From positions 62,001 to 126,000 of the forward strand of contig MPMM01000003.1 in the NCBI GenBank assembly GCA_002238505.1: a stretch of DNA of 64,000 bases, in the 5' to 3' direction. The DNA is from SAR202 cluster bacterium bin22 (lineage in GTDB: Bacteria > Chloroflexota > Dehalococcoidia > Lucifugimonadales > UBA3495). The position numbers and the translations under genes are program-made. Below are positions 34,689 to 42,755 of this stretch, piece by piece. The notes under the pieces are model-generated. The model ran no database searches, had not been told where the DNA came from, and was given only the letters and a program-made list of their open reading frames with translations. The first letter of the stretch is position 1; every line of letters starts with the position of its first letter.

Positions 34689-35075
34689 ATGCCCATTATT
34701 GACCATTCCCAGACTCCTGAAGTTCCGTGGAGGCCCGGCTACCGGAAGTGGGATGTAGCCGGTCACGAGCAGGGAGTGACCAGCACCTTCAGTATAAATA
34801 CCGCCGAACCAGGGACGGGGGCGCCCCTTCATACCCACACCATTGATGAGCTGATTGTCATCATGGAGGGAACTCTGGAAGTTGTGATGGACGGCGAAAC
34901 CCGGACGGTGGGTCCCAACCACACGGTGGTAATTCCACCGGGGGCAGAGCATGGTTTCAGGGTTACCGGCGAGGGCGCGGCGCATCTGCTGGTCTTCTTC
35001 CCTGCCCTGAATCCGTACTCGGAAGAGCATACGCACTACCTGGAGGGCGCGCGCCCCGCGTCGGTTTCCGAGTAG
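34689..35075 (+). CDS. Cupin-domain protein
   Basis: 128-residue single-cupin protein from ATG 34689, with GAGGAGA upstream; the frame is open to 34494 without support. Metal-binding motif 1 is G-x5-H-x-H-x3-E: GAPLHTHTIDELIVIMEG. Motif 2 is PPGAEHGFRV. With three His and one Glu, a metal site is likely. It sits between two predicted selenoproteins and probably shares a transcript with the AhpD-like gene 58 nt downstream. Its substrate is unknown. Confidence 0.88.
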   Translation: MPIIDHSQTPEVPWRPGYRKWDVAGHEQGVTSTFSINTAEPGTGAPLHTHTIDELIVIMEGTLEVVMDGETRTVGPNHTVVIPPGAEHGFRVTGEGAAHLLVFFPALNPYSEEHTHYLEGARPASVSE

Positions 35076-35133
35076 CCGCAGATTTTGCCAGGCCACAACG
35101 CAATAGTTGACGAAGGAAGGACAGGAGACAACC

Positions 35134-35694
35134 ATGACCTGGATACGACAGGAAGAAGTGGGACTGCCAGGGATAATCAGTTCCATGTCAATCAACCCCA
35201 AAATGATGGAGGCGGTCCGAAATCTCAACCAGGCCATCAGTTTTGGAGCATCGGAACTGACCCGCGTACAGGAGGAGTCAATCGCGGTGGCTGTTTCAGT
35301 AATCAACAGGTGTCGTTATTGAGCCTCGTCTCACGGAGGGTTCCTCCGTCAACACTCCGACGACCCTGAATATGCCAGTCATATCCTCCACGATTACACC
35401 ACAGCTGATCTGGACCCTCAGACCCGGGGAATACTGGACTTCGCGGTGAAACTCACCAAGGAACCCACCGAAATGAGGGAATCGGATGTGGATGGTTTGC
35501 GGAGCCTTGGCCTGACCGACGAACAGGTGCTTTCGGTGGTGGGTATTACCTGCCTGTTTAACTTCATGAACCGCCTGGCTGATGGCTTGGGGGTGGATAT
35601 CGAAGCTGAGCGCCAGAGGTCCATGGACGGCTGGGTTACCGGTCCTGCGAGAGAGTTGGACTGGCTGTGGGTTTTCAAGGGGCAGCGGGTCTAG
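35134..35694 (+). CDS. AhpD-like (carboxymuconolactone decarboxylase fold) selenoprotein, TGA at 35320-35322
   Basis: Read through one TGA, the frame codes for 186 residues matching the peroxidase-related AhpD/CMD family throughout: ISFGASELTRVQEESIAVAVS, then VINRCRY-[TGA]-ASSHGGFLR, then LDFAVKLTKEP and YLFNFMNRLADGLGV-like LFNFMNRLADGLGVD. The family active site is C-x-x-C-x3-H; here it is Cys60-R-Y-Sec63-x3-His67, so the TGA replaces the second Cys. AGGAG precedes the ATG. A SECIS-like hairpin begins 10 nt after the TGA. It follows the cupin gene, and the pair ends in a strong terminator at 35719-35749. It would act as a thiol/selenol peroxidase. Confidence 0.9.
35333..35349 (+). promoter_or_regulatory. 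SECIS-like hairpin of the AhpD-like gene
   Basis: Stem ACGGAGG / CCTCCGT, 7 bp, loop GTT, loop beginning 18 nt after the TGA. The same architecture (7 bp, 3-nt loop starting G) as in the OsmC-like gene although the sequences are unrelated. Confidence 0.83.
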
Positions 35695-35718
35695 TCAGGA
35701 AGTTGGGACGATTTAAAC

Positions 35719-35749
35719 CGGGGCGGGTTCCGAACCCGCCCCGTTTTTT
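35719..35749 (+). terminator. Strong intrinsic terminator after the AhpD-like gene
   Basis: An 11-bp stem CGGGGCGGGTT / AACCCGCCCCG with loop CCG, followed by TTTTTT. It separates the convergent AhpD-like and hydrolase genes. Confidence 0.92.
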
Positions 35750-35769
35750 GTGCAGAAACGGGCGTGCCT

Positions 35770-36615
35770 TTAGTCTGGTCTGTCGGTGTGCAGGCCAGAC
35801 TTGTTCCAGTAATCCCAAAGGTTGGCGGCGTTCATCTTCATCACGCGAGGCGATGTGCCGTCCTGACCCACGTCCATAGGGTAGCGGTCGGTAAGGTCGG
35901 TAAGATTCTCTACAGCCTCGTCTCGGGTCATTCCCCGTTCCACCGCCTGGCGGGCGTATTCCCTCCATTCCAGGATGTACTCGCCCTGTTCATCCAGGTA
36001 ACCCTTGTCGCACCGCCGGCCGTGGCCCGGGATGAAGATTTCTTCGTCAAGCCGGCGCAAGGATTCCAGGGCCCGCAGCCACTGGTCCGGGTTTGCCTCC
36101 TGGATGTAAGTCTGCACCTTGTGAAAGATGTTGTCGCTGGTGAAGACTACTCCTTCTTCCTTAATCAGGATGGCAGCCTGGTAGAGGGTATGGCCGGGCA
36201 TGTGGATCATCTCGAAGGTGTGGTCGCCCACGTGCAGAGTCATACCATTCTGGAAGGTGACAACCGGGGCGTTGGGAGTGTAGTTCTCCAGCAGGGCTGG
36301 TTCATCGGGACCCATGCCGGCCACGCGGGCCACATGTTCCTCCAGGTTGGTGTCCAGGATGCGCTGCCGGACACCCTCGTGGGCAATGACCGGCGCTTCG
36401 AAATAGGCGTTGCCGGTCCAGTGGTCGCCGTGGGGTTCCGTGTTGATGATATAGAGCAACTCGCCGTGCCTGGCGATTTCTTCCTTGAGCTTTAGCGCGT
36501 CGCTGGGCTTCTGGGGGCTGTCAATCATCACCACCCCTTCGGACGTCACCACGAAGCCGTGGTTGCACCCCCGAATCTGGGTTTCGGCAAAAACGGCGCT
36601 TGTTACCTGTTCCAT
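35770..36615 (-). CDS. Metallo-beta-lactamase-fold hydrolase with altered metal motif
   Basis: 281-residue MBL-fold protein. The metal motif is TEPHGDHWTGN, so the usual H-x-H-x-D-H has Glu in place of the first His (E-P-H-G-D-H). The later ligands are MIHMPGHTLYQA (His) and FTSDNIFH (Asp), and IFIPGHGRRC gives the last His. The C-terminal region WREYARQAVERGMTRDEAVENL is helical. The family includes glyoxalase II-, SoxH- and lactonase-like enzymes. The changed ligand suggests an altered metal site. It is monocistronic on the minus strand. Confidence 0.87.
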   Translation of the reverse strand: MEQVTSAVFAETQIRGCNHGFVVTSEGVVMIDSPQKPSDALKLKEEIARHGELLYIINTEPHGDHWTGNAYFEAPVIAHEGVRQRILDTNLEEHVARVAGMGPDEPALLENYTPNAPVVTFQNGMTLHVGDHTFEMIHMPGHTLYQAAILIKEEGVVFTSDNIFHKVQTYIQEANPDQWLRALESLRRLDEEIFIPGHGRRCDKGYLDEQGEYILEWREYARQAVERGMTRDEAVENLTDLTDRYPMDVGQDGTSPRVMKMNAANLWDYWNKSGLHTDRPD

Positions 36616-36771
36616 TTTGGTACTCCTTCAAGTGGATTTGGGCCAGTCCCCCGGGGTCTGCACGCCCGGGGAATCAGCCTGGGCACGTATCGGGCGGATA
36701 CTATCACAAGGCGTGGACTGTGGCTATTGCGGGTTTCCGTATGTTTCTCCTGGATGAGTTATGCAAAAGAT

Positions 36772-36796
36772 TGGGGGCAGAATTGTTCTGCCCCCA
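36772..36796 (-). terminator. Intrinsic terminator after the esterase gene
   Basis: An 11-bp stem TGGGGGCAGAA / TTCTGCCCCCA with 3-nt loop. On the minus strand it is followed by ATCTTTTGC, a partial T-run. Confidence 0.7.
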
Positions 36797-36846
36797 TGCC
36801 TTTTCCTGTAGATGCCGGAGCCGCAGCCCAGCAATTCAGGTTTTGG

Positions 36847-37788
36847 TTACCTGCCTACCGGTGCTCCGGCGAAGGCCTCCCGAAGGCTGGTGGCTGCCTG
36901 ATCCACGGCTTCCTTTGCCTTATCGACGGCGGCAGACATCCCGAAGAAACCGTGAATCATGCCGTCGTAGCGGGTGCAGACTGTGGGTACGCCGGCTGCT
37001 GCCAACTTCTTGCCAAACACCTCCCCTTCGTCGCGGAGGGGATCATACTCGGCGGTTATGACCAGGGCTGGCGGCAGACCGCTCAGGTCGTCGGCATGCA
37101 TTGGCGCGGCGTAGGGATTGGTGGCATCGGCGTCGCTGGCCAAGTAGTGGTCCCAGAACCAGACCATTCCCTCCCGGGTAAGGGAGTAGCCCTGGCCATT
37201 GTCAATGTAAGAGACGGTGTCGAAATTTCGCTCGGTGACGGGATACACGAGCAACTGGAATACCAGGTCGCAGCCGCCCCGGTCTCTTGACATAAGTGAA
37301 ATGGCAGCAGACAGGTTTCCGCCGGCGCTGTCACCACCGGTTGCGATGCGGCTGGAGTCCACGTTCAGGGAAGCGGCATTGGCTGCCAGCCACTGGGTGG
37401 CGGCGTAGCAATCGTCGGCGGCGCCCGGGAACTTGGTTTCAGGAGCCAGGCGGTAGTCCACGGATACCACCACGCAACCGGCGCCGGCGCACATGTGCCT
37501 GGAGACGCCGTCGGCGGTATCCAGGTCACCGACTACCCAGCCACCGCCATGGAACCAGGCCAACCCGGGGAAAGGACCGGAGACTGACGGGGTGTATATT
37601 CGGACAGGTATTTCGCCCCCGGGGCCGGGAATGGTCCTGTCTTCCACCTTGCCGACTTCGGGGCCCGGGGCGCGGGGACGCATTTTCCCATTTATCCGCG
37701 CTTGCTCCGGGGAAACTTCATTGTTGGGTGGCAGCCCAAGGGCAGCCACAGCCTCCATCACTGTTACGATTTGCGGATCCAGTGGCAT
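36847..37788 (-). CDS. Alpha/beta hydrolase, hormone-sensitive-lipase (HSL) family esterase
   Basis: 313 residues from ATG 37788, fixed by AGGAGGT 7 nt upstream (the frame opens at 37863). The oxyanion motif is WFHGGGWVVG and the nucleophile Ser is in GDSAGG. The catalytic Asp lies in EYDPLRDEGE and the His in MIHGFFG. This is the HSL (family IV) pattern. It probably hydrolyses short-chain esters in the cytoplasm. It sits between the glycine-cleavage genes and the MBL gene on the same strand, separated from each by hairpins. Confidence 0.93.
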   Translation of the reverse strand: MPLDPQIVTVMEAVAALGLPPNNEVSPEQARINGKMRPRAPGPEVGKVEDRTIPGPGGEIPVRIYTPSVSGPFPGLAWFHGGGWVVGDLDTADGVSRHMCAGAGCVVVSVDYRLAPETKFPGAADDCYAATQWLAANAASLNVDSSRIATGGDSAGGNLSAAISLMSRDRGGCDLVFQLLVYPVTERNFDTVSYIDNGQGYSLTREGMVWFWDHYLASDADATNPYAAPMHADDLSGLPPALVITAEYDPLRDEGEVFGKKLAAAGVPTVCTRYDGMIHGFFGMSAAVDKAKEAVDQAATSLREAFAGAPVGR

Positions 37789-37891
37789 GGCAATACCTCC
37801 TGAAGCGATTTGATGGTTCGAACTGGTTTCCGGCATTGTAACGCCTGCGCCCAGTTCAGCCAATGGCTGGAATAAAGAGTGGGATAAACCA

Positions 37892-37923
37892 AGGGCCGCC
37901 CGGACAATTCACCGGGCGGCCCT
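37892..37923 (-). terminator. Terminator-like hairpin after gcvPB
   Basis: A 12-bp stem AGGGCCGCCCGG / CCGGGCGGCCCT with an 8-nt loop, 27 nt beyond the gcvPB stop. The T-run on the minus strand is weak (TTGGTTTATCC). Confidence 0.65.
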
Positions 37924-37949
37924 CAATGTGCGTGCATACTGCAGGTCTG

Positions 37950-39422
37950 TCAGACGGATGGCCGCCACCGCAAGTCCGGATGCCGCGCCGCGCCGGCTTC
38001 GTCCAGCCGCGAGACCGGAGTTGTGTGTGGGGCGTGGTGCACCATGTCCGGGTCATCTTCAGATTCCCGGTTGATCTGGCGCAGGGCTTCAATGAAAGCG
38101 TCCAGGGTGTACCGGTTCTCCGATTCCGTGGGCTCTATCATCAGGGCCTCGTGTACGATCAAAGGGAAATACATGGTTGGGGCGTGGAATCCGTAGTCCA
38201 GCAGCCGCTTGGCCACATCCAGGCCGCTGACACCCCTGGGGCGTTGCCAGTCCGCCGAAAGCACTACCTCGTGCATGCAGGTCCGGTCGTAGGGGAGATA
38301 GTAGATGTCCTTGAGCGCCTGCATGATGTAATTGGCGTTCAGGACAGCATTTCCGCTTATGGACTTAATGCCAGCATCCCCCAGTGTGCGAATGTAGGTA
38401 TAGGCCCGAACCAGCACGCCAAAGTTACCGTGGTAGCCGCTCATCTTCCCGATGCTCTGCTCCGGAGTGGACAGCGAGTATGAAGGGCCCGCCCCATTGC
38501 CGCTGGAGGTTACGATGGGCGCTGCCAGGAAAGGCTCCAGGGTGGGGGCGCAGCAAACTGGACCTGCGCCGGGCCCGCCACCGCCGTGGGGTGTGCTGAA
38601 GGTCTTGTGCAAGTTCAGGTGGATGACGTCAAAACCCAGGTCTCCCAGCTTGGTACGACCCAGCAAGGCGTTCATGTTGGCGCCGTCGCCGTAAACCAGG
38701 CCGCCCGCCTCGTGGACGATTCGGCAGACTTCCACAATGTTCTGGTCAAACAAGCCCAGAGTGCTGGGGAGAGTGATCATCACTCCGGCCAGGTCTGGCC
38801 CGGACAATTCGTGCAGGGCTTCCAGGTCCACATTGCCGTCCTTGTCCGAAGGCAGGGTAACTACATCAAAGCCGGCCATGGCCGCGGAGGCGGGGTTGGT
38901 GCCGTGGGCGCTGTCAGGTATGGCCATCTTGGTACGCCCAAGGTCGCCCTGGGCGTGATGGTAGGCGCGCATCATCAGCACGCCGGCCAGTTCACCGTGG
39001 GCGCCGGCCAGGGTGGCGAGGCTGACGCCGGACATGCCGGTAATTTCGCCCAGATATTCCTGTAGCGTGTGGAGCAGTTCCAGGGCGCCCTGGCTCTGGT
39101 CGGGGGGCTGCAGGGGATGGATGGCCGCAAATCCCGGCAGGAAGGCAATCTCGTCGTTAATTTTGGGGTTGTACTTCATGGTACAACTGCCCAGGGGATA
39201 GAAATGGGTGTCTATGGAAAAGTTCTGCTGGCTCAGGGCAGTGAAGTACTGTACCACCTCGGGTTCGGAAACCTCGGGCAGCGCCAGATCATCCCGTAGT
39301 ATGGCCGCATCGGGCAATGGTTGTTCGGGCACGTCCAGCGGCGGGGTGACAACGCCAGCCCGGCCCGGGACGCTGCGCTCCATCAGGAGCATTCCGGTAT
39401 CTCTGGATCCACCTTTGAGCAT
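37950..39422 (-). CDS. gcvPB: Glycine dehydrogenase (decarboxylating) subunit 2
   Basis: C-terminal half of the P-protein as a separate subunit, 490 residues. The PLP Lys is in NLHKTFSTPHGGGGPG, preceded by DSAHGTNPASA. It decarboxylates glycine and passes the aminomethyl group to lipoyl GcvH. It directly follows gcvPA; the last nt of gcvPA is the first nt of this gene. The split P-protein is usual in Chloroflexota, Firmicutes, Thermotogota and archaea, unlike the single-chain enzyme of proteobacteria. Confidence 0.96.
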   Translation of the reverse strand: MLKGGSRDTGMLLMERSVPGRAGVVTPPLDVPEQPLPDAAILRDDLALPEVSEPEVVQYFTALSQQNFSIDTHFYPLGSCTMKYNPKINDEIAFLPGFAAIHPLQPPDQSQGALELLHTLQEYLGEITGMSGVSLATLAGAHGELAGVLMMRAYHHAQGDLGRTKMAIPDSAHGTNPASAAMAGFDVVTLPSDKDGNVDLEALHELSGPDLAGVMITLPSTLGLFDQNIVEVCRIVHEAGGLVYGDGANMNALLGRTKLGDLGFDVIHLNLHKTFSTPHGGGGPGAGPVCCAPTLEPFLAAPIVTSSGNGAGPSYSLSTPEQSIGKMSGYHGNFGVLVRAYTYIRTLGDAGIKSISGNAVLNANYIMQALKDIYYLPYDRTCMHEVVLSADWQRPRGVSGLDVAKRLLDYGFHAPTMYFPLIVHEALMIEPTESENRYTLDAFIEALRQINRESEDDPDMVHHAPHTTPVSRLDEAGAARHPDLRWRPSV

Positions 39423-40780
39423 CAGTTAAACTCCGCCAGCCCTGCTACCAGGGCGTCGATATCTTGCTTGCTGTTCATTTCCGTGACACATAACAGCATT
39501 CCCTTGTCCAGGTCGGGCGGCAAGGGGTCGCTGTAGGGCGGAACGGTGATGTCCAGGCCGCCCAGGATATTGCGCTCCATAAGCTTCCGATTGATCTCGG
39601 CCGGAGGCGCCGGGCACTGCACCACAAACTCCTGGAAGAAGGGTCCCCGCTGGAAGGGAAGGCTATATCCAGGCAGCGCCTCTATCTGGGAGGCAGCGTA
39701 ATGAGCCTTGTGGTAGCAGAGTTCAGCTACTTGTTTCAGACCCTGCCTGCCCATGGCGGCCAGATAAATGGTTGAAGCCAGTGCGTACAGGGCCTCGTTG
39801 GTGCAGATGTTGCTGGTGGCCCTTTCCCGGCGAATATGCTGCTCCCGAGTCTGGAGGGTGAGCACGTAGCCGTTACGCCCCTGGCTGTCCACGGTCCGTC
39901 CCACCAGACGGCTGGGCATCTGCCGGATGTACTGCTCCTTGCACGTGAAGAGGCCCAGGTAAGGGCCGCCATAACTGGTAGGTATGCCCAGGGGCTGTCC
40001 TTCGCCCGTAACTATGTCTGCGCTGTAGTGTCCGGGAGGGTTCAGCATGCCGCAGGCGGTGGGGTCGGTGGAAACCACCAGCAGGGCCCCATGACCGTGG
40101 GCCAGTTGGGCGAAATCTCCCAGGTCTTCCAGGCCGCCATAGAAATTGGGGTATTGAACCACGAGACAGGCGGTGTCGTCGCCGACTTTCGGTTCCCAGT
40201 GCCGGACCACCTCAATATCTATGCCGTGGGCCTGGCAGTAGGTGCGAGTCACCTGCAAGTAAGCCGGGGAAACTGTGTCGGACACGGCCACTCGCTCGCG
40301 GTTGGTGACTCGACAGGCCATCAGGACACCTTCGGCCAGGCTGGTAGCGCCGTCGTACATGCCGGCATTGGCTACTTCCATGCCGAACAGGCTGCTGATG
40401 AGGGTTTGAAACTCGTAAATAACCTGCAGGGTACCCTGGCTTACTTCGGGCTGGTAAGGGGTGTAGGCAGTAAGAAACTCTCCCCGGGTCATGAGCGCCT
40501 TGACGATGGCTGGAATGAAATGGTGATAGGAGCCTGCGCCCAGGAAGGACGGACCGCTCCCAAGGGCCCGATTCTTCGAGGCGAGGCCGGCCAACTCCCG
40601 CTGAATCTCCAGTTCGGACAGTGGTTCCGGCAGATTCAGGGCTGGATTACGAAACTCATCGGGGATGTCGTGAAACAGTTGGTCGATGGTAGTGAGGCCA
40701 AGGGTGGCCAACATTTCGGACTGTTCCAACTCCGTGTTGGGGATGTAATGAGATTGAAAGTGGGCAGTAGTCAAGGGCAA
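39422..40780 (-). CDS. gcvPA: Glycine dehydrogenase (decarboxylating) subunit 1
   Basis: N-terminal half of the P-protein as a separate subunit, 452 residues. Characteristic segments are FLGAGSYHHFIPAIV, FLTAYTPYQPEVSQGTLQ and NAGMYDGATSLAE. It lacks the PLP lysine, which is in subunit 2. A 124-nt gap separates it from gcvH. It carries the heterotetramer contact surface in known enzymes. Confidence 0.96.
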   Translation of the reverse strand: MPLTTAHFQSHYIPNTELEQSEMLATLGLTTIDQLFHDIPDEFRNPALNLPEPLSELEIQRELAGLASKNRALGSGPSFLGAGSYHHFIPAIVKALMTRGEFLTAYTPYQPEVSQGTLQVIYEFQTLISSLFGMEVANAGMYDGATSLAEGVLMACRVTNRERVAVSDTVSPAYLQVTRTYCQAHGIDIEVVRHWEPKVGDDTACLVVQYPNFYGGLEDLGDFAQLAHGHGALLVVSTDPTACGMLNPPGHYSADIVTGEGQPLGIPTSYGGPYLGLFTCKEQYIRQMPSRLVGRTVDSQGRNGYVLTLQTREQHIRRERATSNICTNEALYALASTIYLAAMGRQGLKQVAELCYHKAHYAASQIEALPGYSLPFQRGPFFQEFVVQCPAPPAEINRKLMERNILGGLDITVPPYSDPLPPDLDKGMLLCVTEMNSKQDIDALVAGLAEFN

Positions 40781-40904
40781 TTCTCCTGAATGGCGCCTAC
40801 GGTAATGGGAGGAACTGTCCTTCCCGCGATTACGGCTTTCGCGCCGCGCGCTCTCGATGTGTTCTTTTCTTTTCCACCGCCCCGCATCAGCCCCTTAGAC
40901 TTCG

Positions 40905-41294
40905 TTAACTTGCTCCGGTATATTCGTCGTACTCCGAGGCGGACATGAGAGTGTCCAGTTCTCCCAAGTCCTCCAGGACAACGCGCATGATCCACCCAGA
41001 ATCGAAGGGGTCGTCGTTGACCAGTTCCGGGTGGTCAACCAGTTCATTGTTGACAGATTCAATCCTGCCAGTAACGGGAGAAAACAGGTCGGAGACGGCC
41101 TTTACGGACTCGACTTCGCCCATCTTTTGCATATAAGAGACGTTTTCACCGACATTGGGCAGGTCGAAGTAAACAATGTCCCCCAATTCGTCCTGGGCGA
41201 AGTGGGTGATCCCCACAGAAACCAGTTTGGCGTCGGCGTCTTCCACCTTGGCCCATTCATGCTCACGGGTATATTTGCGGTCCTCGGGACTCAT
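40905..41294 (-). CDS. gcvH: Glycine cleavage H protein
   Basis: Lipoyl carrier protein of 129 residues. The lipoylated Lys65 is in VESVKAVSDLFSPV, and the start SPEDRKYTREHEWAK is typical. It shuttles the aminomethyl group among the P, T and L proteins. Located between gcvT and gcvPA on one transcript. No lipoate ligase or L-protein gene is in the window. Confidence 0.97.
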   Translation of the reverse strand: MSPEDRKYTREHEWAKVEDADAKLVSVGITHFAQDELGDIVYFDLPNVGENVSYMQKMGEVESVKAVSDLFSPVTGRIESVNNELVDHPELVNDDPFDSGWIMRVVLEDLGELDTLMSASEYDEYTGAS

Positions 41295-41325
41295 CCTATG
41301 GTGACCTCCTGGTCGTCGGGTTGAT

Positions 41326-42420
41326 TCAGCTTCTGCTGTAGAAGGGCAGAGGAACTACTGTCGCAGTTGCCGTACGGCCCCGAATGTCCACATCCAGGGT
41401 CGTGCCGGATTCTGAATGGCCCGCCAAAACGTAGCCCATTGCAATGCTGGTGTCAAGGGTAGGCGAAAAGCTGCCGCTGGTTATACGGCCAACTTCCTGC
41501 CCTGCTGCCAGAATCGGGTATTCGGCGCGTGGCGCGCTGCGGCCGGGCAATGTCAGGCCCACCAACTTTCGCTCCGTTCCATCGTTGCGCTGCTGTGCCA
41601 GAACTGGTTGCCCAATGTAGTCGCCTTCGCGACGGACAAACCGGTCCAGGCCCGCCTCAATGGGGGACGTGCTGGCATCTATTTCATGACCATGCAGAGG
41701 GAGGGCCGCTTCCAGGCGAAGCACATCCCGGGCTCCCAGGCCGCAAGGTAGAGCGCCCGCCTCCGCCAGGGCGTTCCAAACTGCAGCCGCATCCTGGTTG
41801 GACATGGAAAGCTCAAACCCGTCTTCGCCGGTATAGCCGGTGCGCCCGACAAAAACCTGGTGAGATCCGAGGTCGCCCTCCCCCCAGGTGAAAAACCTTA
41901 GCGAGGAGGGTAGTTCTCCACCGGATAGTGTGCAGATGCCGTCTAATAGAGCCGCCGCGCCGGAGCCCTGAAGGGCTATCAGGCCGGTTTCGGTTGTCCG
42001 GTCATCAATGCTGACGCCGCCCGAGAACTCCGACTCGATCCACTGGTTGAACCATTCAACTACCGAGGGACGGTTACCTGCGTTGGGAATCAGCAAGTAT
42101 TCGTCGTCGCCCAGGCGATAGAAGATAGTGTCATCAATTACTCCCCCGGACTCGTTGCAAATCAGGCAATAGCGGGCGCGTCCCTGCCTTAAGCCGGTCG
42201 CGGAACCCGTCAGCATCCGGTCCAGAAAAGCTCCCGCCTGGGGGCCGGAAATGTACAGCCGACCCATATGCGAAACGTCGAAAATGCCTGACGCGGTGCG
42301 GACTGCTTTTACTTCATTGATGATGCCCGAATACTGGACTGGCATATCCCAGCCGCCGAAGGGCACCATCTTGGCCTCGAGGTCCAAGTGGGTTTGGTAG
42401 AGAGTGGTTTGTTGGTTCAT
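41326..42420 (-). CDS. gcvT: Glycine cleavage T protein (aminomethyltransferase)
   Basis: Tetrahydrofolate-dependent aminomethyltransferase of 364 residues, first gene of the gcv operon. The segments MVPFGGWDMPVQYSGI, FDVSHMGRL and GYTGEDGFELS are family signatures. The remaining order is gcvT-gcvH-gcvPA-gcvPB. The upstream 335 nt show no glycine-riboswitch consensus. Confidence 0.96.
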   Translation of the reverse strand: MNQQTTLYQTHLDLEAKMVPFGGWDMPVQYSGIINEVKAVRTASGIFDVSHMGRLYISGPQAGAFLDRMLTGSATGLRQGRARYCLICNESGGVIDDTIFYRLGDDEYLLIPNAGNRPSVVEWFNQWIESEFSGGVSIDDRTTETGLIALQGSGAAALLDGICTLSGGELPSSLRFFTWGEGDLGSHQVFVGRTGYTGEDGFELSMSNQDAAAVWNALAEAGALPCGLGARDVLRLEAALPLHGHEIDASTSPIEAGLDRFVRREGDYIGQPVLAQQRNDGTERKLVGLTLPGRSAPRAEYPILAAGQEVGRITSGSFSPTLDTSIAMGYVLAGHSESGTTLDVDIRGRTATATVVPLPFYSRS

Positions 42421-42755
42421 GCTTCAATTATACGGGGTGGATGGGGCCTTTACCAACGCCGTCATTCCCGGAGAAGATTCCATTCAAGGACGCTGGCGTG
42501 GATTGGTGGCATTCCCTCTTCCTTTCCGGCGTCGGCCAGTACAGCACAGTGACGGGACGAAATGGGCGGCGAGGCGATTTCCCCGTGGCTCAAGTCCATG
42601 ATCGCCGGAACAGCGTAAAACTATTGTGACCGGCAGGATTTTGGAAGAAACCCTATTGGCTCTATAATGGTCGAAGGCTCTTTTATTATCCCACGCTGGT
42701 GGGACGATTCCTGGCCAGGAGGGCGCCTGGCCCAACTTATACTTAAAGGTTAGAC
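42421..42755. other. Divergent intergenic region (gcvT / secreted peptidase)
   Basis: About 335 nt between divergent genes. A plus-strand promoter lies at 42641-42668. I looked on the minus strand for a glycine riboswitch and did not find its conserved GGAGAG/ACCGAAGGGG segments. Confidence 0.5.
42641..42668 (+). promoter_or_regulatory. Promoter of the secreted peptidase gene
   Basis: TTGGAA (42641-42646, 4 of 6), 16-nt spacer, perfect TATAAT (42663-42668); the ATG is 88 nt further on. Confidence 0.55.

Noticed and set aside
35107-35694. Truncated AhpD-like gene plus an unrelated downstream gene
   Set aside because: The downstream 123 codons continue the same family alignment in the same frame, without a start codon or ribosome site near the TGA.
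42421-42755. Glycine riboswitch upstream of gcvT
   Set aside because: Read on the minus strand, the conserved GGAGAG and ACCGAAGGGG segments and tandem layout are absent.
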